The notes: generated by a model from the sequence alone, not told the origin. A DNA stretch of 64,000 bases from Dicaeum eximium (GCA_013396995.1 VWZP01005514.1:434001-498000), one strand, 5' to 3'. Shown: positions 24,116 to 37,547, numbered from the stretch's first letter. Made by a program: numbers and translations.

Positions 24116-24645
24116 GAAAAGTATTAATACAATTAGCTTGAAGCCAGTTAAAGAATCTTTCTCAAGATAAAAAGAATCCATCTAATTGCTACAGCCAGTT
24201 TGTATCAGGAGTAAAGCTTCTGATGGGAAAAAACTAAAGTAATATCACATGGTTTGTTGCTGTTTCTCTGATACTGTGGATTAAGCGCTAGATAGAAATA
24301 TCTCCTTGTTTGTACATTTCAGTGAGTGTCTTTTACCTCTGTTTCACTGATGTTCTAGTCTTTCAGCCACACTGAGTCAAATTAAATCTAGAATATAGAA
24401 ACTTTTATATTTATATTTTGTGAGAAGCAAAAAATTAAAACTATTAAAATTATTTAAAAAATAAACCGTTGTTATTAAACTCAGTGTATTTTACTATTTG
24501 CAGCATAATGAGAAAGAGGGCTTTTTAAACAAAAAAATGCAGATTATACAGAGGTGGTCCAATAATTAAAACATCTTCATTTTGCTAATGTAAAATAGAA
24601 GCAGATCTAAAAATATTGATGAGTGAGAGCAAATGTATTTCATGC
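24116..24645. other. AT-rich spacer, no gene seen
   Basis: About 530 bp of unique AT-rich sequence between an LTR and a CR1. Confidence 0.6.
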
Positions 24646-25335
24646 AATCATAGTCATCAAGGTTGAAAGGGACCTGTAAGATCATCAAGTCCAACCACCC
24701 ACCTCCCAGTACCACTGTAAACCAGCAGTATCACCCTAAACCACTAAGCCAGATGACCCAGTGACAGACCCAGACACCTCTTAAACACCTCCAGGGATGG
24801 TGACTCCACCATCTGTCTGTGCAACCTCTTCTAATGCCTGAGCACCCTAACAGTGAAATTTTTTTTCTGATACCTACTCTGAATCTCCCCTGTCTCAGTT
24901 TAAGGCCATTTCCTCTGGTCCTGTCACTGCAGACACAGCAGAAGGGACCGGCCCCACCTCGCTACGCCCTCCTTTCAGGTCCTTGTAGAGCATAATGAGG
25001 TTCCTCCTGAGCATCCTCTGCTCCAGACCAATGAACCCAGCTCCATCAGCCAGCTGCTCCTCACATAACACCTTTCCTAGACCCATCACAAACCTTGTTG
25101 CCTTTTTCTGGACACACTCCAGAACCTCAGTGTCCTTTTAAAACTGAGGGGCCCAGAACTGAACACAGCACTCCAGGTGTGTCCTCATCAGTGCCAAGTA
25201 CAGGGGGTGATCACTTCCCTGGTCCTGCTGGCTGCACTATTCCTGACAGAGGATGCCATTGGCCAAGATGCCATTGGCCTTCCTGGCCACCCCGACGCAC
25301 TGCTGACTCATCTACAGGCTTCATCTTCCATTACC
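24646..25335 (-). mobile_element. CR1 LINE, 5'-truncated, about 690 bp
   Basis: Reverse-complement CR1. From the left it reads inverted tail (AATCATAGTCATCAAGGTTG, AAGATCATCAAGTCCAACCA), then CCTCCAGGGATGGTGACTCC, TCAGTTTAAGGCCATTTCCT, CAGGTCCTTGTAGAGCATAA and CACTCCAGGTGTGTCCTCAT, fading near the ORF2 segment CACTGCTGACTCATCTACAG. A 13-bp direct repeat GATGCCATTGGCC at about 25252-25277 is internal. The ORF2 portion is degenerate. The right boundary is approximate. Confidence 0.93.
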
Positions 25336-26740
25336 ATGTGCTTTATATGCATTGGGCACATAACTTTGAGGACATATGCAAAAGAGTTGGCTAGAATATA
25401 ATTTTCCATATTTTTCTATTTCATTTGGTATTAAACAGGTTGTGTAGATCATCTCAGCTTACATGCAAAGTCTGGAACTTGAAACATTGTAGTGAAAGCT
25501 TTGACACCTATTCAAAGTTTCAATATATAGTATGAGAATAAATTATGAATTTGGAAGAGGTGAGGGACTCATGCAAAGAGGTCATGCAAGGGGTGGGGGA
25601 CTCATGCAAGGAAAAGAATGATGAAGACTCACCATCTCCTATCATCAAAAAATGCAATGGTCCACTATACATTTAAATTCTTGTCACTTCCACATCCTAT
25701 ATTGGACACTTCTGGCCAGCAGTCCAGTGTGGCTGTTTTATTTTCAAAAAAAACCTTTATGATTGACAAACAATTCCATTTGAACCAAATATAGAATGAT
25801 GTATATTTATTTTTTTGTAGAGTTCAAGCAGTGTTTTAGCTTATTGGCTTGTTACTAAACCAACCACAATTTTATTTCTTTCCCAAGGTGAATATGAAAA
25901 CTGAAACTAAGAATGAAACTTTTGACGAGTTTTGCCTATAATATTTATTAATTCTATTATTCAAATTATGGGGGGAAAGGAGTATTTTGTTTTATTCTAA
26001 TATATCTTACACATAAATCTAATAGAGAGCTGGGGCTCTGTCTCTCATTTTACCATTTTTAAATATTTGAAATGCTGGGAAGTTCAACAAGTCTTATAGA
26101 GACCTGCAAAATTTAACATGTTGAAAGAGAAAGAAGATTAGTGTTCATCCAGGATAGGAACATACACATGGACATCCTTTAAAATGCATATTTAATGAAT
26201 AAATCAAACTGCATTTTATCCTGAAATCCTCATATAGCAGAAATTAGTCCTCTACTTTTATTTAATTTTGCCATAACTTTTAGAAACCTAAGGACTTAAT
26301 GACAGTTTTGGTATAACTTTCTTAGTTAATTTATAGACAAAGATGGAAGGAAACTCCAAATTATTAAACAGTCCCATATTACCCATTGTTACTTTATAAT
26401 AACACACTGTCCAGCTGGAATACTGCCATACAGGAAAATGTATTTCTTCCCCATAACTCAGAATCTGCTACTGAAGTAAAAGAGAGCTCTTACTATAGGA
26501 TTTCTCAGGTTTTATACTTAATCTAGTAAACAGGTATTTTTTAAAATTTTTTTTTCTCTTGAAATTTATTGGCAAAATTGCCATGTTTCACTTACCTGAA
26601 CATTTCTATACCTGTTTATCAACTGTTGCCTTTTACATGTATGAGCAACATGAAGGACTGAAGGACTGAGGAAATTCAATATTCAAATTTATAGTTAAAT
26701 ATTATACTAGGAAACATATGTAGAAAAGTATTTGTTAAAA

Positions 26741-26768
26741 GTTTCAAATATCTATAAGATATTGAAAC
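26741..26768. repeat. Near-perfect inverted repeat (hairpin)
   Basis: GTTTCAAATATCT (26741-26753) and AGATATTGAAAC (26757-26768) pair with one bulged base across a 3-nt loop. Confidence 0.75.
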
Positions 26769-28772
26769 TCATGATGGTTCAAAGCACTTTTCAGAGTTGG
26801 ATGATCTAATTTCTTTTGCTTCTCCAGAATTGCTGCATTGAGCATTTCAGTTCAGTTTATTTCTAATCTTAACAGCTTTTTTTTTTTTTACCCCTGAAAA
26901 CTCTGTCAGGATTTAATATATTTTATGAGAATTTAAGCTTTCTATTTTAAACCCAGTACATTTCTAGTCCCTTCAGGCAAACTTGAAAAGTAAACATTAG
27001 TGCACCTAGCGGTTTAAAACATAATATGTAAATAAAAGAAACCTCTCACATACATGATTTTTCATTTGTTCTACTTATGGTTTTTCAATATTAGGGGTTC
27101 GTATAGCTGTGGATGTTTGTCTTTCTCTGCTGTACAAATATAATGATAAATCTTCTTCTGGGAATTGAAGTTGGAGACTCATACATCTCACACATGGTCT
27201 CACTTCATTCTGCCTTGAAAAGGGTTCTTTCAAAACCAATACAAAACATTCTAGAATCTTCATTATAATGTTCTCACTCCTCTTTTCTATCAATCAAATA
27301 TAGCTACGTTCTTTCAAAGGGAAGGTAAATGAACTTAAGTGAAAGTATAAGTGAAAGTTCCTTATTTATGAATGTAAAAGACCAATCCTCAAAAATGCAA
27401 AAATGTTACCTCTTTCAATTATTCTATTCAATGCATTAAAAGAGATAATAAAAAATAAAAAGCCTTTCAACTAGAAATATTTCAAACAGGTAACAGCTGA
27501 CTAGGGTTTTGGAAAAATGGTCAGTTCAATATCACTCTGAAATGGACAATTACAGTCCTACAACAAAAACTTCTTGGTGATATCATCTCATGTAATGTCA
27601 AAAGAAATGAGACCACCCATGTACAGAATCATAAAACAAAGTTGTGATTTTATTAAATGTTTGAGCTAAGGCAGCTTTAAATGAGTTTTGTTGGGGTTTT
27701 TTTGCCAGTTTGGTTGGGGGTTTTGGATTATTTGTTTGTTTGTTTTAAGAATTTTTGGCGGTAACCATTTATACACAATACCTATGGTGTATTACAAAGG
27801 AGAATCCCTATCTGATGTTCTTTGCAATAGTACAGGATGTGGTAATGAACAAGGCTACCTATCGAACCAAAGATTTAAATCTACTTTTCACTTCAATACC
27901 TGAAAGTTCTGCTGCCCCGTGAGTACATTAGACAATAGAAAACCTTCTTTTTGACAACAGAAGTTGAAGATGTTCCATCTTTAGCTATGTTCCACACTCT
28001 TACCCTCAGATTCAAGATGTCTATGCAAGAAATGTTTTTTCCTTATTCTTCCTTTCATTGCCTGTTAAGCTAAAGGTTTATGAGATGTAAAGACAGAAAA
28101 CTTGGCAAGGAAATGATGAATGGCTAGTTTTTTGAATGGGAGGCTATATTCTGCTTTATAAGTATTGTAATTTTTGGAAGTTATTAATTTTCCTTTCTAT
28201 TGCAGAAATAAAATTATAAAATTCAAGTTGTAACATAGGAGGAGGTACATAGGAAATCTTATCAGATATGTATACGAAATGCTCAAACCATGGTAACTAA
28301 GCCTCTTAGCCTAATCTTTCCCTGAGAAGTAATCTTCTCCAAAGCAACTGTTGCTCAGTAGAAAAGGCAATGTTAAATATAGAACCACATAGCTTTGTTT
28401 GCATGTTGACAATGGTGCTTAAACCCAAATCTACTCAGCCATGCACATGCACCTTCTCCTGTTTATTTCCTTATTTATTTATTTATCTGTGGCAAGATAC
28501 AGAGTATTGTTTTATTAGTTTCAGTAGAAGTGATTACAAGCAGAGTTAAATACTTGATCTCAGATATCTAAAGAGTTTTTTCCTTCATTCGAGAAGGGTT
28601 TCTCTACTTTTGTTTACACTGTTCTCAAAGCAGAACAACAAAACCTTTATTTCTGAAGAGGATTGTTCAAGAATTTACACAATATAACCATGTATAAATG
28701 AAAAGAAATCAACACTATCCTTCTGTTACAGTTTTAATATTGGCTTTGTTTTTCTTTTTTTTTTAATACTAG

Positions 28773-28834
28773 GGTTATCTAATATTATCTAATCTATTAT
28801 CTAATCTGTCCAAGCATTGTCTAATCTAATGTTT
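28773..28834. repeat. Short degenerate repeat of TTATCTAA
   Basis: TTATCTAA or TGTCTAA recurs four to five times within about 60 bp, with variable spacing. Confidence 0.65.
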
Positions 28835-31634
28835 CAGAGTTACAAAATTATATGTGAAACTTCTCATCTTGCATATGACATGCACCAGAAAAAAGGCAGA
28901 TTAGACACAAAAATAAATTCTATACCTATCTTGATAACTATCAGTTTTAATATACATTCAATCAAGTTATAAACAATATTATTAATTTTTAATCTTTTAT
29001 TGATCTTATTTATTGGGAAAAATTTTGGTTTTTTCTCTTATTGTCTTTGATTGTGAAATCCTTTTTCTTTTGTAGTAGGATATAAATTAATGATCATACT
29101 GTCTGCTTGTGGTTATAATACCATGTGGTTGTTTCAAAAACATGGTTAATAAAGGAATTCAGGTAATTCATGGTAAGATAAAGTAATTCAGCAGTAGGGT
29201 ACTGTGTTCTTGGTTATTCAGTTATTTGTTTCCTACTATCATATCAATAGTTTACAGATGATGGTTACATAATTACTTTCACTGACTTTATTGGGGACAA
29301 ATGTCTCTTCTGAAGCAAATCCAGGAAAATATGGAAAATACACTTATGTTACTTATGAATTCCCTATACATAAGGAAATTTGATTATTTGATTATTCTTT
29401 TTTCTAGATTCAAGTACAAGTACTCTTCTCATTAGTTAAAGTTAAAATGTGATGTGAAAGATGGTATGTCTAGTTGTGAGAACTTCCTCAGGGATGTGAA
29501 ATGAAGTGAGACATCTCAGACTGAATTTTCCTGAAGTCTTACTTATTTTTGGTCACTTGTGGGATGGAAAAAGACAGCAACAACTCTATCTCTTTCATCT
29601 GTGTTTTAATCACTAAAAGCGAATTCACTAAATGATATTGTGCTATTCTTAGAACTAGCTTGCCTTGAGTTCTCATTAATGTTTCCTTTTTCTCTCATTT
29701 CTCTTTTTGTTATTTATTTTAAATTTGCTTGAGGTGCTAGGATTCTCTGGAGTGCATTTGCTATCACTTTGGAATGTGTTCATTAGTGTGCATCTGTGAT
29801 ATTTTATTGCAAGAACTCATTTTCACTTTTTATTCTTTCATTGGACACAAGTAATATTTATTTTTATGTAACTTGGCTGCATATATAGGCCAAGACTTTC
29901 TTTTTCTTTATTCAAATTTGGTTTTCTTTTTGACAATTTGATTTGACTTTGTGGCTAAAGCATGTTTTCCTGCTTAGTTGTCAACTGTGCTTTGGTTATT
30001 CCTTCTTCTGCATTAGCCTGACCTTAGAGACTATTCCACTTTAACTCTCACACATGAAAAAACTATAATATTGTTTATAGCATTGTTATTGTTTAAAGCA
30101 TTGCACACTGACAGAGTGGAGATTTAGCCATTAAGATAGGAAAAAGAAAAGAAAATTAATATTTCCACAATTCCCCAAAAATGTAAGCTTATAGAATTCA
30201 TTTTGCAGAATTAAGGTGGTATGATTCTAGCACATGATCTTCTATGATATGTTTGAAGTAAAACTATTATTTAAACAGGGTTTTTAAGCTTTTTGACCTT
30301 GCATTTTAAGTAGAGCTATCATGTGTATCTGTCCATTATTAATAATTCTATTCCCACTGCTTAGTCACATGATGAAAACTGTACAATATGAAACATTTAA
30401 TGAAAAACATATTACTTGAAATTTCAGGAAAAGAGCATTCTGTTTGTTTGAGGGAATGAAGATACATGATTTTCTTTCAATATGTTCTCACCTTGCCCTT
30501 TAAATGGCATCAGAGACGAAAAGTAAGATTCTTCTTCAGAAGAATATAGTTAAAGTCCATTAATGGATCTTACCTTCCACTTGTAACAAGTTTTAAATTA
30601 GGAAGACTGCAATACCAGCAGATTTTCTGCTTTTTTTTCAATGAATAGTAATAACCCAGTGGACCTAATTCTGTCCCTACGTATACAGCTGCAACTTTTT
30701 GTATGTAAAAGCATATAAATCAAAAGGACAAGCTATATTCAACCTCAGTTTGGAATACAACCAAATACAGAGATGAAAAATAACTTCTTCAAAATTCCAC
30801 ATCTTCTGTACTTGATATCTAAAATAGACAGACTAAAAGAATTTAATCTACTATTTCCCAGATTAAGAACACAAGTAATAATCTGTCATGGAGAGAATGA
30901 CCCACTAGAATGTCCAAGAAGTATAGGATAGACCCAAAAGTGATAACTGAAATTAGACATTACTACTAATATATTCTAATTTTGAATTTATTCCATAAGA
31001 TGTTCCTCTTATTATGAAGGATGAAGAAAGAAAAGTTAAAATTTTATGTATTCAAATAGCGAAAAGAATAAATATGCATGAAGTAGGAAACTAATCTTAC
31101 ATTTATTTGGAGTTCTTTAAATCATTCCAGAGATGGAGTAAGGTAAAACAATCTAAACCTTTAATGGAGGTTACAATTTTCTATCTCAGATTCCAGATGA
31201 AAGTTGCCAGGATGCCTATAGACTTCAGAGGTTTTAAGAAAAACTAAATAAGGATGACAAAGTGACACCCATCTTGCCAACTCCATAGAGTCTGTTATTA
31301 GACACAAGTTTTTTATCTGTTTATTATATATGGCAGTAGTCCATTTTTAATCTTCAGACTCATTCCTTTTTTATCAGGAATTTCTTTTATCGATGCAATT
31401 TATCAACAAGACTTGTAATAAACATTTTCGTATTTGGATTATATGCTTGAATTGAAACACTCTGAAATATGACCAGCCACTGATATTAAATAAGTATAGT
31501 TCAGTTGTTGATGGTGGGGGGAGTGTTGCTGAATTTTTCAATAAAAAACTCATTGGCAATGTATAAAAATATGTCAGTAGTCAAAGATTAGAAATAAGGT
31601 ATGTTGTTAGATAAAATAATAGGAAATCCCTCCA

Positions 31635-31734
31635 GTGTTTCAGGAGGTTCCACCTTAATGTAAGGAAGAACTTCTTTATTGTGCAGGTGACCACACACTG
31701 TAAGAGATTGCCCAGAGAGCTTGTGGCTCTCTCC

Positions 31735-31765
<31 letters not shown>

Positions 31766-31877
31766 ACTGGAGGTCTTCAAGATCTATCTGGACAAAATCC
31801 TGTGGAATGTACTCCAGGATAGGCTGGACCTGATGACCCACTCTGGTCTCTTTCAATTTCAACCATTCTGATTTGGT
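31635..31877 (+). mobile_element. CR1 LINE 3' fragment interrupted by a CT tract
   Basis: Sense CR1 3' end. GGTTCCACCTTAATGTAAGG and AAGAACTTCTTTATTGTGCA are followed by AGATTGCCCAGAGAGCTTGT, then a CT microsatellite. It resumes at CACTGGAGGTCTTCAAGATC and ends AATTTCAACCATTCTG. The CT tract replaces the usual segment between the ORF2 stop region and the GGAGGT..TTCAAG motif. Confidence 0.9.
31727..31765. repeat. (CT)n microsatellite inside CR1
   Basis: CT dinucleotides, imperfect at the left and pure from about 31741, sit inside the CR1 copy and presumably expanded after insertion. Confidence 0.96.
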
Positions 31878-34136
31878 TCTACAGAAAAGCACATTTTGAT
31901 CCAAATTCTTTCAAACCATTTTTTAAAGATATTTTCATTCTTAGTACATTTTTTTTCATGTTTATGTCAAACTAAATTATTATTTCTAATGGCTTTTTGT
32001 AAAAAAACCCCTCTGTTTTCATTTGTGTCATCTCAGATCCAGAGTCTTTCAGGGAAAAGAAGAATGGATATGAGAATGTCTCACTCAAAGATATATCAGT
32101 TTAACATCCAGATTAGTCTGTACAATCATCTCTCCCTTTACTTCATATTTTGTGTTGATGCCTAAAGATATTCTGCATGTTTTTAGGGCAGCTATCCATT
32201 CTAATCCTTCATTTTAAGCTAATATGTTATTTTTATCCATTATTTTTATTATTATAAAATTTCTTTTTCAACTCTGTATTTTCTCGCTATAGCAAGAAGA
32301 AAAAAATTATTCCCTCCTCCAGGTTTATTCTATCAGATTTTATGTGGAATTCTTGAGATTCCATAAATTATTATAAGGACTTAGCATTATTCATAATTAA
32401 TTACTCATAGTTCATAATTCTTCTGTCTGCTCAAAGAACCATCAACTTCAGGTCTAATTCTATGCTATTGATCAACATCAGTCAATTAAATATAGCAAAA
32501 TCAAAAAAGAAAGAGAAAAAAATCAGTATCAGATAGAACGCTGCTTTTTTATCCTGTATTGTAAAGACACAGAGGTAAAAATACTCATTATATTTTTGAA
32601 GAAATTGTTTGGTTGGGTTTTGTTTTCATTGGTTTTTTGTTTTGTTTTGGGTTTTTTTGTTAATGGAAATCTAACTTTGCATGAATATCAATATTCCCCA
32701 ATGAAATATATTTTTATGTTTGTGATGTTTTTTAATTGAAGGAAGAGAGAAAATTCAAAACAGGAAATGGCTGTTTTTGACTGAATAAGATATATTTTGG
32801 ATGAACATGAAATACAGTCTATTTAGAGACAGGTGAAGAATTACCTCAGCAGAAATAGAGCTGATGTAAATTTTCACTTTTGATTGATGAAAAGCTCAAG
32901 TAATCTTTATTCAATTCTAAACTGGAAGTCATTTAAGTCTGCTCTGCCAGATTTTTTTGGCCAGAAAAATTGCTAACTGGAAACAGGCAAAAGTAACAAC
33001 TCTTACAGGTACTCCTAGGTTGCCTGTATTAAGGCTGATAATCCATGACTGGTGAAATGTTTTCACCTGAACAGATTGCTGCTTTAATTTCTTTTATTAC
33101 TTTATTATAAAACAAGTTTTCTGTTTTCTGAGCCAAGCGTAATCTGTTTGTTTAGTTTTAAGTAGGACTAAGCCAACATTTCTAAGGATGCTAAACTTAA
33201 TTAGTGCTGTTATAGTTACTGATATAGATAACATCTCTTCTTTGTCTAATTTCCTCTGAGATTCATAGAGAACATTGAAAATAATAACTCTTCTTGTTTA
33301 CTTTGGTCCCTGTTCTTTGTATCATGTACATGGCAGGAAGAAAAGATAGCACTTTGAGATCTGGGATGTTCAGGAATAATGTGTCAAATTTTTTTGAGGA
33401 AAATATACTATTTATTCAGCTTTTCTAAGATTACTTCATGTTACTGAAATAGACTTTGCTCTATATAAAGTACAATATTGCCATGATTCAGAATTCTAGG
33501 ATTTTCAAATAGAATGTGATTCAATGACATTATCTATGTAAACATGATATATGCACAGAAAAACCCCCCTATTTATGTTTGCAAGAATGCCCCTGCTATT
33601 TTAGAGCAGTCTGTTATTTATTCTGTTTCTCTTAGGACCATACATAACCATATCATCAAATCTAATTTAAGATTAAATTCCATAATTTTTAATAATTTTA
33701 AACTCTGTCCATATATTGGCATAAAAATTTCCCTGGCATAAGCCCTTTAGTTTATTTTTTCCATGAAGGTTTTACTAGAATTTTTCCCATAGTGCTTAAA
33801 TTAAAATTATAGATTAGATTGCTTACTTACACACACATTAAAATACAAATCAACCAGGGATGGCAGAAAACTTTGCCACCTCCAAATTAATGATAAATTG
33901 CTTTATAAATAAAAGGGAAATTTCTTCTTATATTTAAAAAGAAAGAAAGAAATATTTTGACTACAAGTCACTACATCTATTTCTACTGGAATTTCTATTT
34001 TTTTTTTTCATTCTTAATCATTCACAAGATAAATTGATTAGTGAATACTGAGATTTGCTGGTATAGTGTGTTTCAGGAGAACCAAAACACAAGATCTGGA
34101 AGAATTTCCTGATATTGATAGACAGGTGAATTAATT

Positions 34137-34184
34137 AAAAAAAAAAAAAAAAAAAAANNNNNNNNNNNNNAAAAAAAAAAAAAA
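34137..34184. repeat. Poly-A tract containing an assembly gap
   Basis: A run of A (34137-34157), 13 undetermined bases (34158-34170), then 14 more A. The true homopolymer length is unknown. No retrocopy or target-site duplication is recognised beside it. Confidence 0.95.
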
Positions 34185-36548
34185 TTAAAAATGCATTTTG
34201 GAGGGGAGGGAAGTGGGGAAACCCCACAAACTCACTATTCACTATTTTTCAACAAAGTAATTGTACATATGCATGAAGATAGTTCCTAAATTATTATTAC
34301 TTAGAAAAATATTAGCACTTCAGGATCATGGCTTTCTGAATAAGTATATATAGTCAAACATTGGTGAAGATCAAAAAGAGAAATATATTACTATAAATTA
34401 CTAAGAAATTAACTGTGAATAAACTATGTAAATCTATGTAAATCACTCACACCTCTAATCTTACAATTTTTCTGGCCTTGTGTTCTTGAAAGAAGCTAAC
34501 AGTACTGGTTTGTAGAAATATTCAAAGGAAGAAAAAAATAAGTGATTTGAAATATGAAATAACTGCAATGTAAAAATAAACTAAGCAGTAAAGAATTTTT
34601 TGAAAATGAAGTAAAGGTTAAGCTACAAATCTGAAAAAATCATTCTTTGTATGGAGAGAGTGAATAGAGAAATGATTACTCTTTGACAAAACAATGTTGG
34701 GTACCCTGTGGAATAATCAAACAAAAAAAAATTATTCACACAGTACATAATTAAAGAAGGAGAAGAGATTCAGGGCCAGAATCTCTTATTGTAGCCTGAA
34801 ATTTTGATTAGGGCACTGATTAGACCAATTCATAGAAAATAGGTGTATCAGAGGCTATTCATCATGCTGGGATGCATGCAATCTCCTGGTGAAGAAGATT
34901 GTGAGACTTTGAAGCGTGTGCCAGTGAGTGCCAACTACCACCCTATATTTAAATAGGATTTTATGTTATTTTCCTAGTTACGCATAAATTCTTATTGTTT
35001 TCCTTGGAGATAAGATAGTCCTAGACATTTTAAATAATGTAGAATGTGTCCTAAGCTGCAGGTAGCCTTGGCTCCTTGGAAATTATTTTTAAAACATATT
35101 TCTACCCAGTTCAATAGAACTTTTTTTCAAAGAGGGATCCTACACTGGGAACACTGGGATTCTCCCTCATTAAAACTTGAAAATATATATTCACAGAAAA
35201 ACTTTTCAGAAATAATTTTCTCTGGGCTAAGCATGGATAATAGAAGTGCACGTGGCAGTATTAAGTTTGACACCAAGGATCTCCTCAAAGCAGAAAACAT
35301 TCCAACTGCAGCTGGTCTCATTATTCAGACTTGGTGGGGGAGTTATTTGCTCAGTAGCTACTTAGCCCCTCAGCTACTTTTTAGGGTGCATAAAGTAAAT
35401 TGAGCTCAATCATGCATGAAACTAGATCCTTGTCGTGGTTTGGATGGCACAAGAGTTCAATACATTCAGCAAATTCCTTATTGCACTAATTAGGAATTAT
35501 AGTCATTGATATTTAACCTTGTGTATAAAAGTAAATTAGTTATTTTTCTGCTATGAAAGTTTTTAAATTTATAGAAGCAAAGAAAATGTTAAAACATCAT
35601 ATAAGATTAAAGAGCTCAATATAAAAAGTAAAAAATAAAAGAAAATTTTTTATGGCAGTAACTCATCACCTCACACACTCTTGAAATGTACCTTATGTGA
35701 TTTCACCTGTATTTCATCTAGTAACCTCAAGTACTATAGCACTGCTTGATTTCCTAGGCAACAAAATCTGAACTGATTGGTATTTTCTTTTTCTTTCAGT
35801 AAAGATTACTTATTTCATTATTAATAAACCACCATCTTACCAGGAGAGAGGGTTTTGGAAGAGTCAGTAACCTAAGTTCCTTGCTGCTGTTTTTCATCAT
35901 GGGCACTACTATGCCTTTGTAAAAACAATAATTTTGTGGGAAAAATGCCCTTGAAAGGTTAGAAGGTGGACAATTACTACCTGCTTGTAATATCCAGCAC
36001 AAATAGCTTGATTTCTTTGCAACAACCAGGTCCACTGGTTATCCTAGAAGTCCATCTGTTAATCCTAGAAGCAAAGAGTCCAAGACAAAATCTGTAACAT
36101 ACATGTGGTCACTTTTTAGATTAAATACTTTTTTTCTTTATTTCTGTTAACAGCTACAAAGATGCAGCATCGTATTACTTCAAATTCCTCACCAAAATTC
36201 TCATGTGGTGACCTTTAAAAGAGATCTTGACAAAGGTGAGATGATCTATATGCTCAGACTGCTTCCTGACATGCTGATAAATATTATCTCACTGTCCCAC
36301 TGCAGTCCATTCTATTGTCTTTGTTATCCTCTCCCAAACTCGTTGCTAGAGCTCTTTTACATTATTATGTAACTGTCTTTGACAAAGTAGTTTCTGTTCA
36401 GATGGCCTTGTTCCCATAGCTATAAAGCAAAAACTAAATTTAGTCACCTTCAAAGTTTTAGGAAAATAATCTAAACAGGTGGGGGTGCAGAGTTTTTCTA
36501 AATAGAACCTGGCCAGTTAATGGTGATCAGTTGTGGAAATAATTATCA

Positions 36549-36578
36549 TTATTTATTTATTTATTTATTATTATTTAT
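36549..36578. repeat. (TTTA)n low-complexity tract
   Basis: Tandem TTTA units with one interruption. Confidence 0.9.
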
Positions 36579-37024
36579 ATATCAGAAGAAGAGAACCTCT
36601 GTTGTAAAAAAAGTCTCAAACACAAAAGGAAATAACTGGTTTTGAACACCATATTATTTACACAGAATATTTAAAAGCAATTCTGACTGGTGTCTCGATC
36701 AATTTCAATATTCAAACTTGAGATCTGATAAAAAAGTAGTTTTCCAGGATTTATATTGTCAAAATGATTCTGTAGATAACTTTAGTTATCTTGTTTCATT
36801 TTGTTTCCACTTTTCAAAGATTGTGCCAATAAAACTACAGACCAAGAATTTTTATGCCAAATGATCTTATACTGTTTTGCTAGTAGTATCAAAGAAATTC
36901 ATTACTTTCACTCATTTTACATATGTGGAATGTTTTGGTTGGTTGCCAGGTGCCCACCAAGCCACTCTCTGAACATCTCCACCTTCTGAGAGACTGCACT
37001 GTTAAAGTTTAGTGATTCAAAACA

Positions 37025-37500
37025 ATTGTGGAGGTGCCAGGGGGCTTGCTGAGGTCAGGTTTGCATCCCTGAGGAATAAGAGGTTATTTTTGGTTGTGTG
37101 GTGGCAATTCCCACAAGACAGAAGGGACCATCTTTGACACTGACAAGAGGCAAATCCTGCAAGGTGAGATGGCACCTTTTATCCTGGTGATTGTCCTCCC
37201 CCAGACAAGTGCTTAGATGTAAAATTCCTCCTCCCCTCTCACAGGGGAGGGTTTGATGGGACATAAATGACTCAACTGCTGATGTGAGAGGTAGCTCTGA
37301 TGTCCTAAAAGATGTCAAAAACCATTTAAGTCCCTTAAAATGCCCTCAGGCTCTTTCCTGAGGCTTTCCACCAGAGGATTGCACATGATCCAAGTGTTGC
37401 AACAGATCCAGAATCTATTGCAAAAGACAGTGCAAAACCACCCTACACTTAGGGGAGGTGACTGGATGTTCCTGCCTATCCTGAATGTGAAACGAGACCT
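37025..37500. mobile_element. Unassigned GC-richer island, possibly an old LTR
   Basis: This 475-bp block is distinctly richer in G and C than its flanks and has LTR-like composition, with a CTTAAAATGCC TATA-like site near 37330. A dispersed old ERV LTR is the leading guess, but I cannot confirm the ends, orientation or family. An 87-codon minus frame inside it is not recognisable. Confidence 0.3.
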
Positions 37501-37508
37501 CTTTTTTT

Positions 37509-37547
37509 GCTTATGATAGCAAACTTATCATAAGCAAGCTTATGATA
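37509..37547. repeat. Alternating inverted repeats of GCTTATGATA
   Basis: GCTTATGATA (37509-37518), its exact reverse complement TATCATAAGC (37526-37535), and GCTTATGATA again (37538-37547). The middle copy can pair with either neighbour, giving two mutually exclusive 10-bp hairpins. Confidence 0.88.

Larger units (their letters stand above)
25336..31634. other. 6.3 kb of unique AT-rich sequence, no gene seen
   Basis: No repeat family or coding frame recognised. Contents are low-complexity tracts (GT-rich patch about 27690-27747, TTTA repeats about 28462-28487), the hairpin at 26741-26768, and the TTATCTAA cluster at 28773-28834. Confidence 0.6.
31878..37024. other. 5.1 kb of unique AT-rich sequence, no gene seen
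   Basis: No recognised repeat family. It contains a G/T-rich patch (about 32608-32662), an A tract with an assembly gap (34137-34184) and TTTA repeats (36549-36578). A 119-codon + strand frame at 35044-35403 is the longest frame outside repeats, but it has no recognised domain and its length is within chance for this base composition. Confidence 0.55.
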
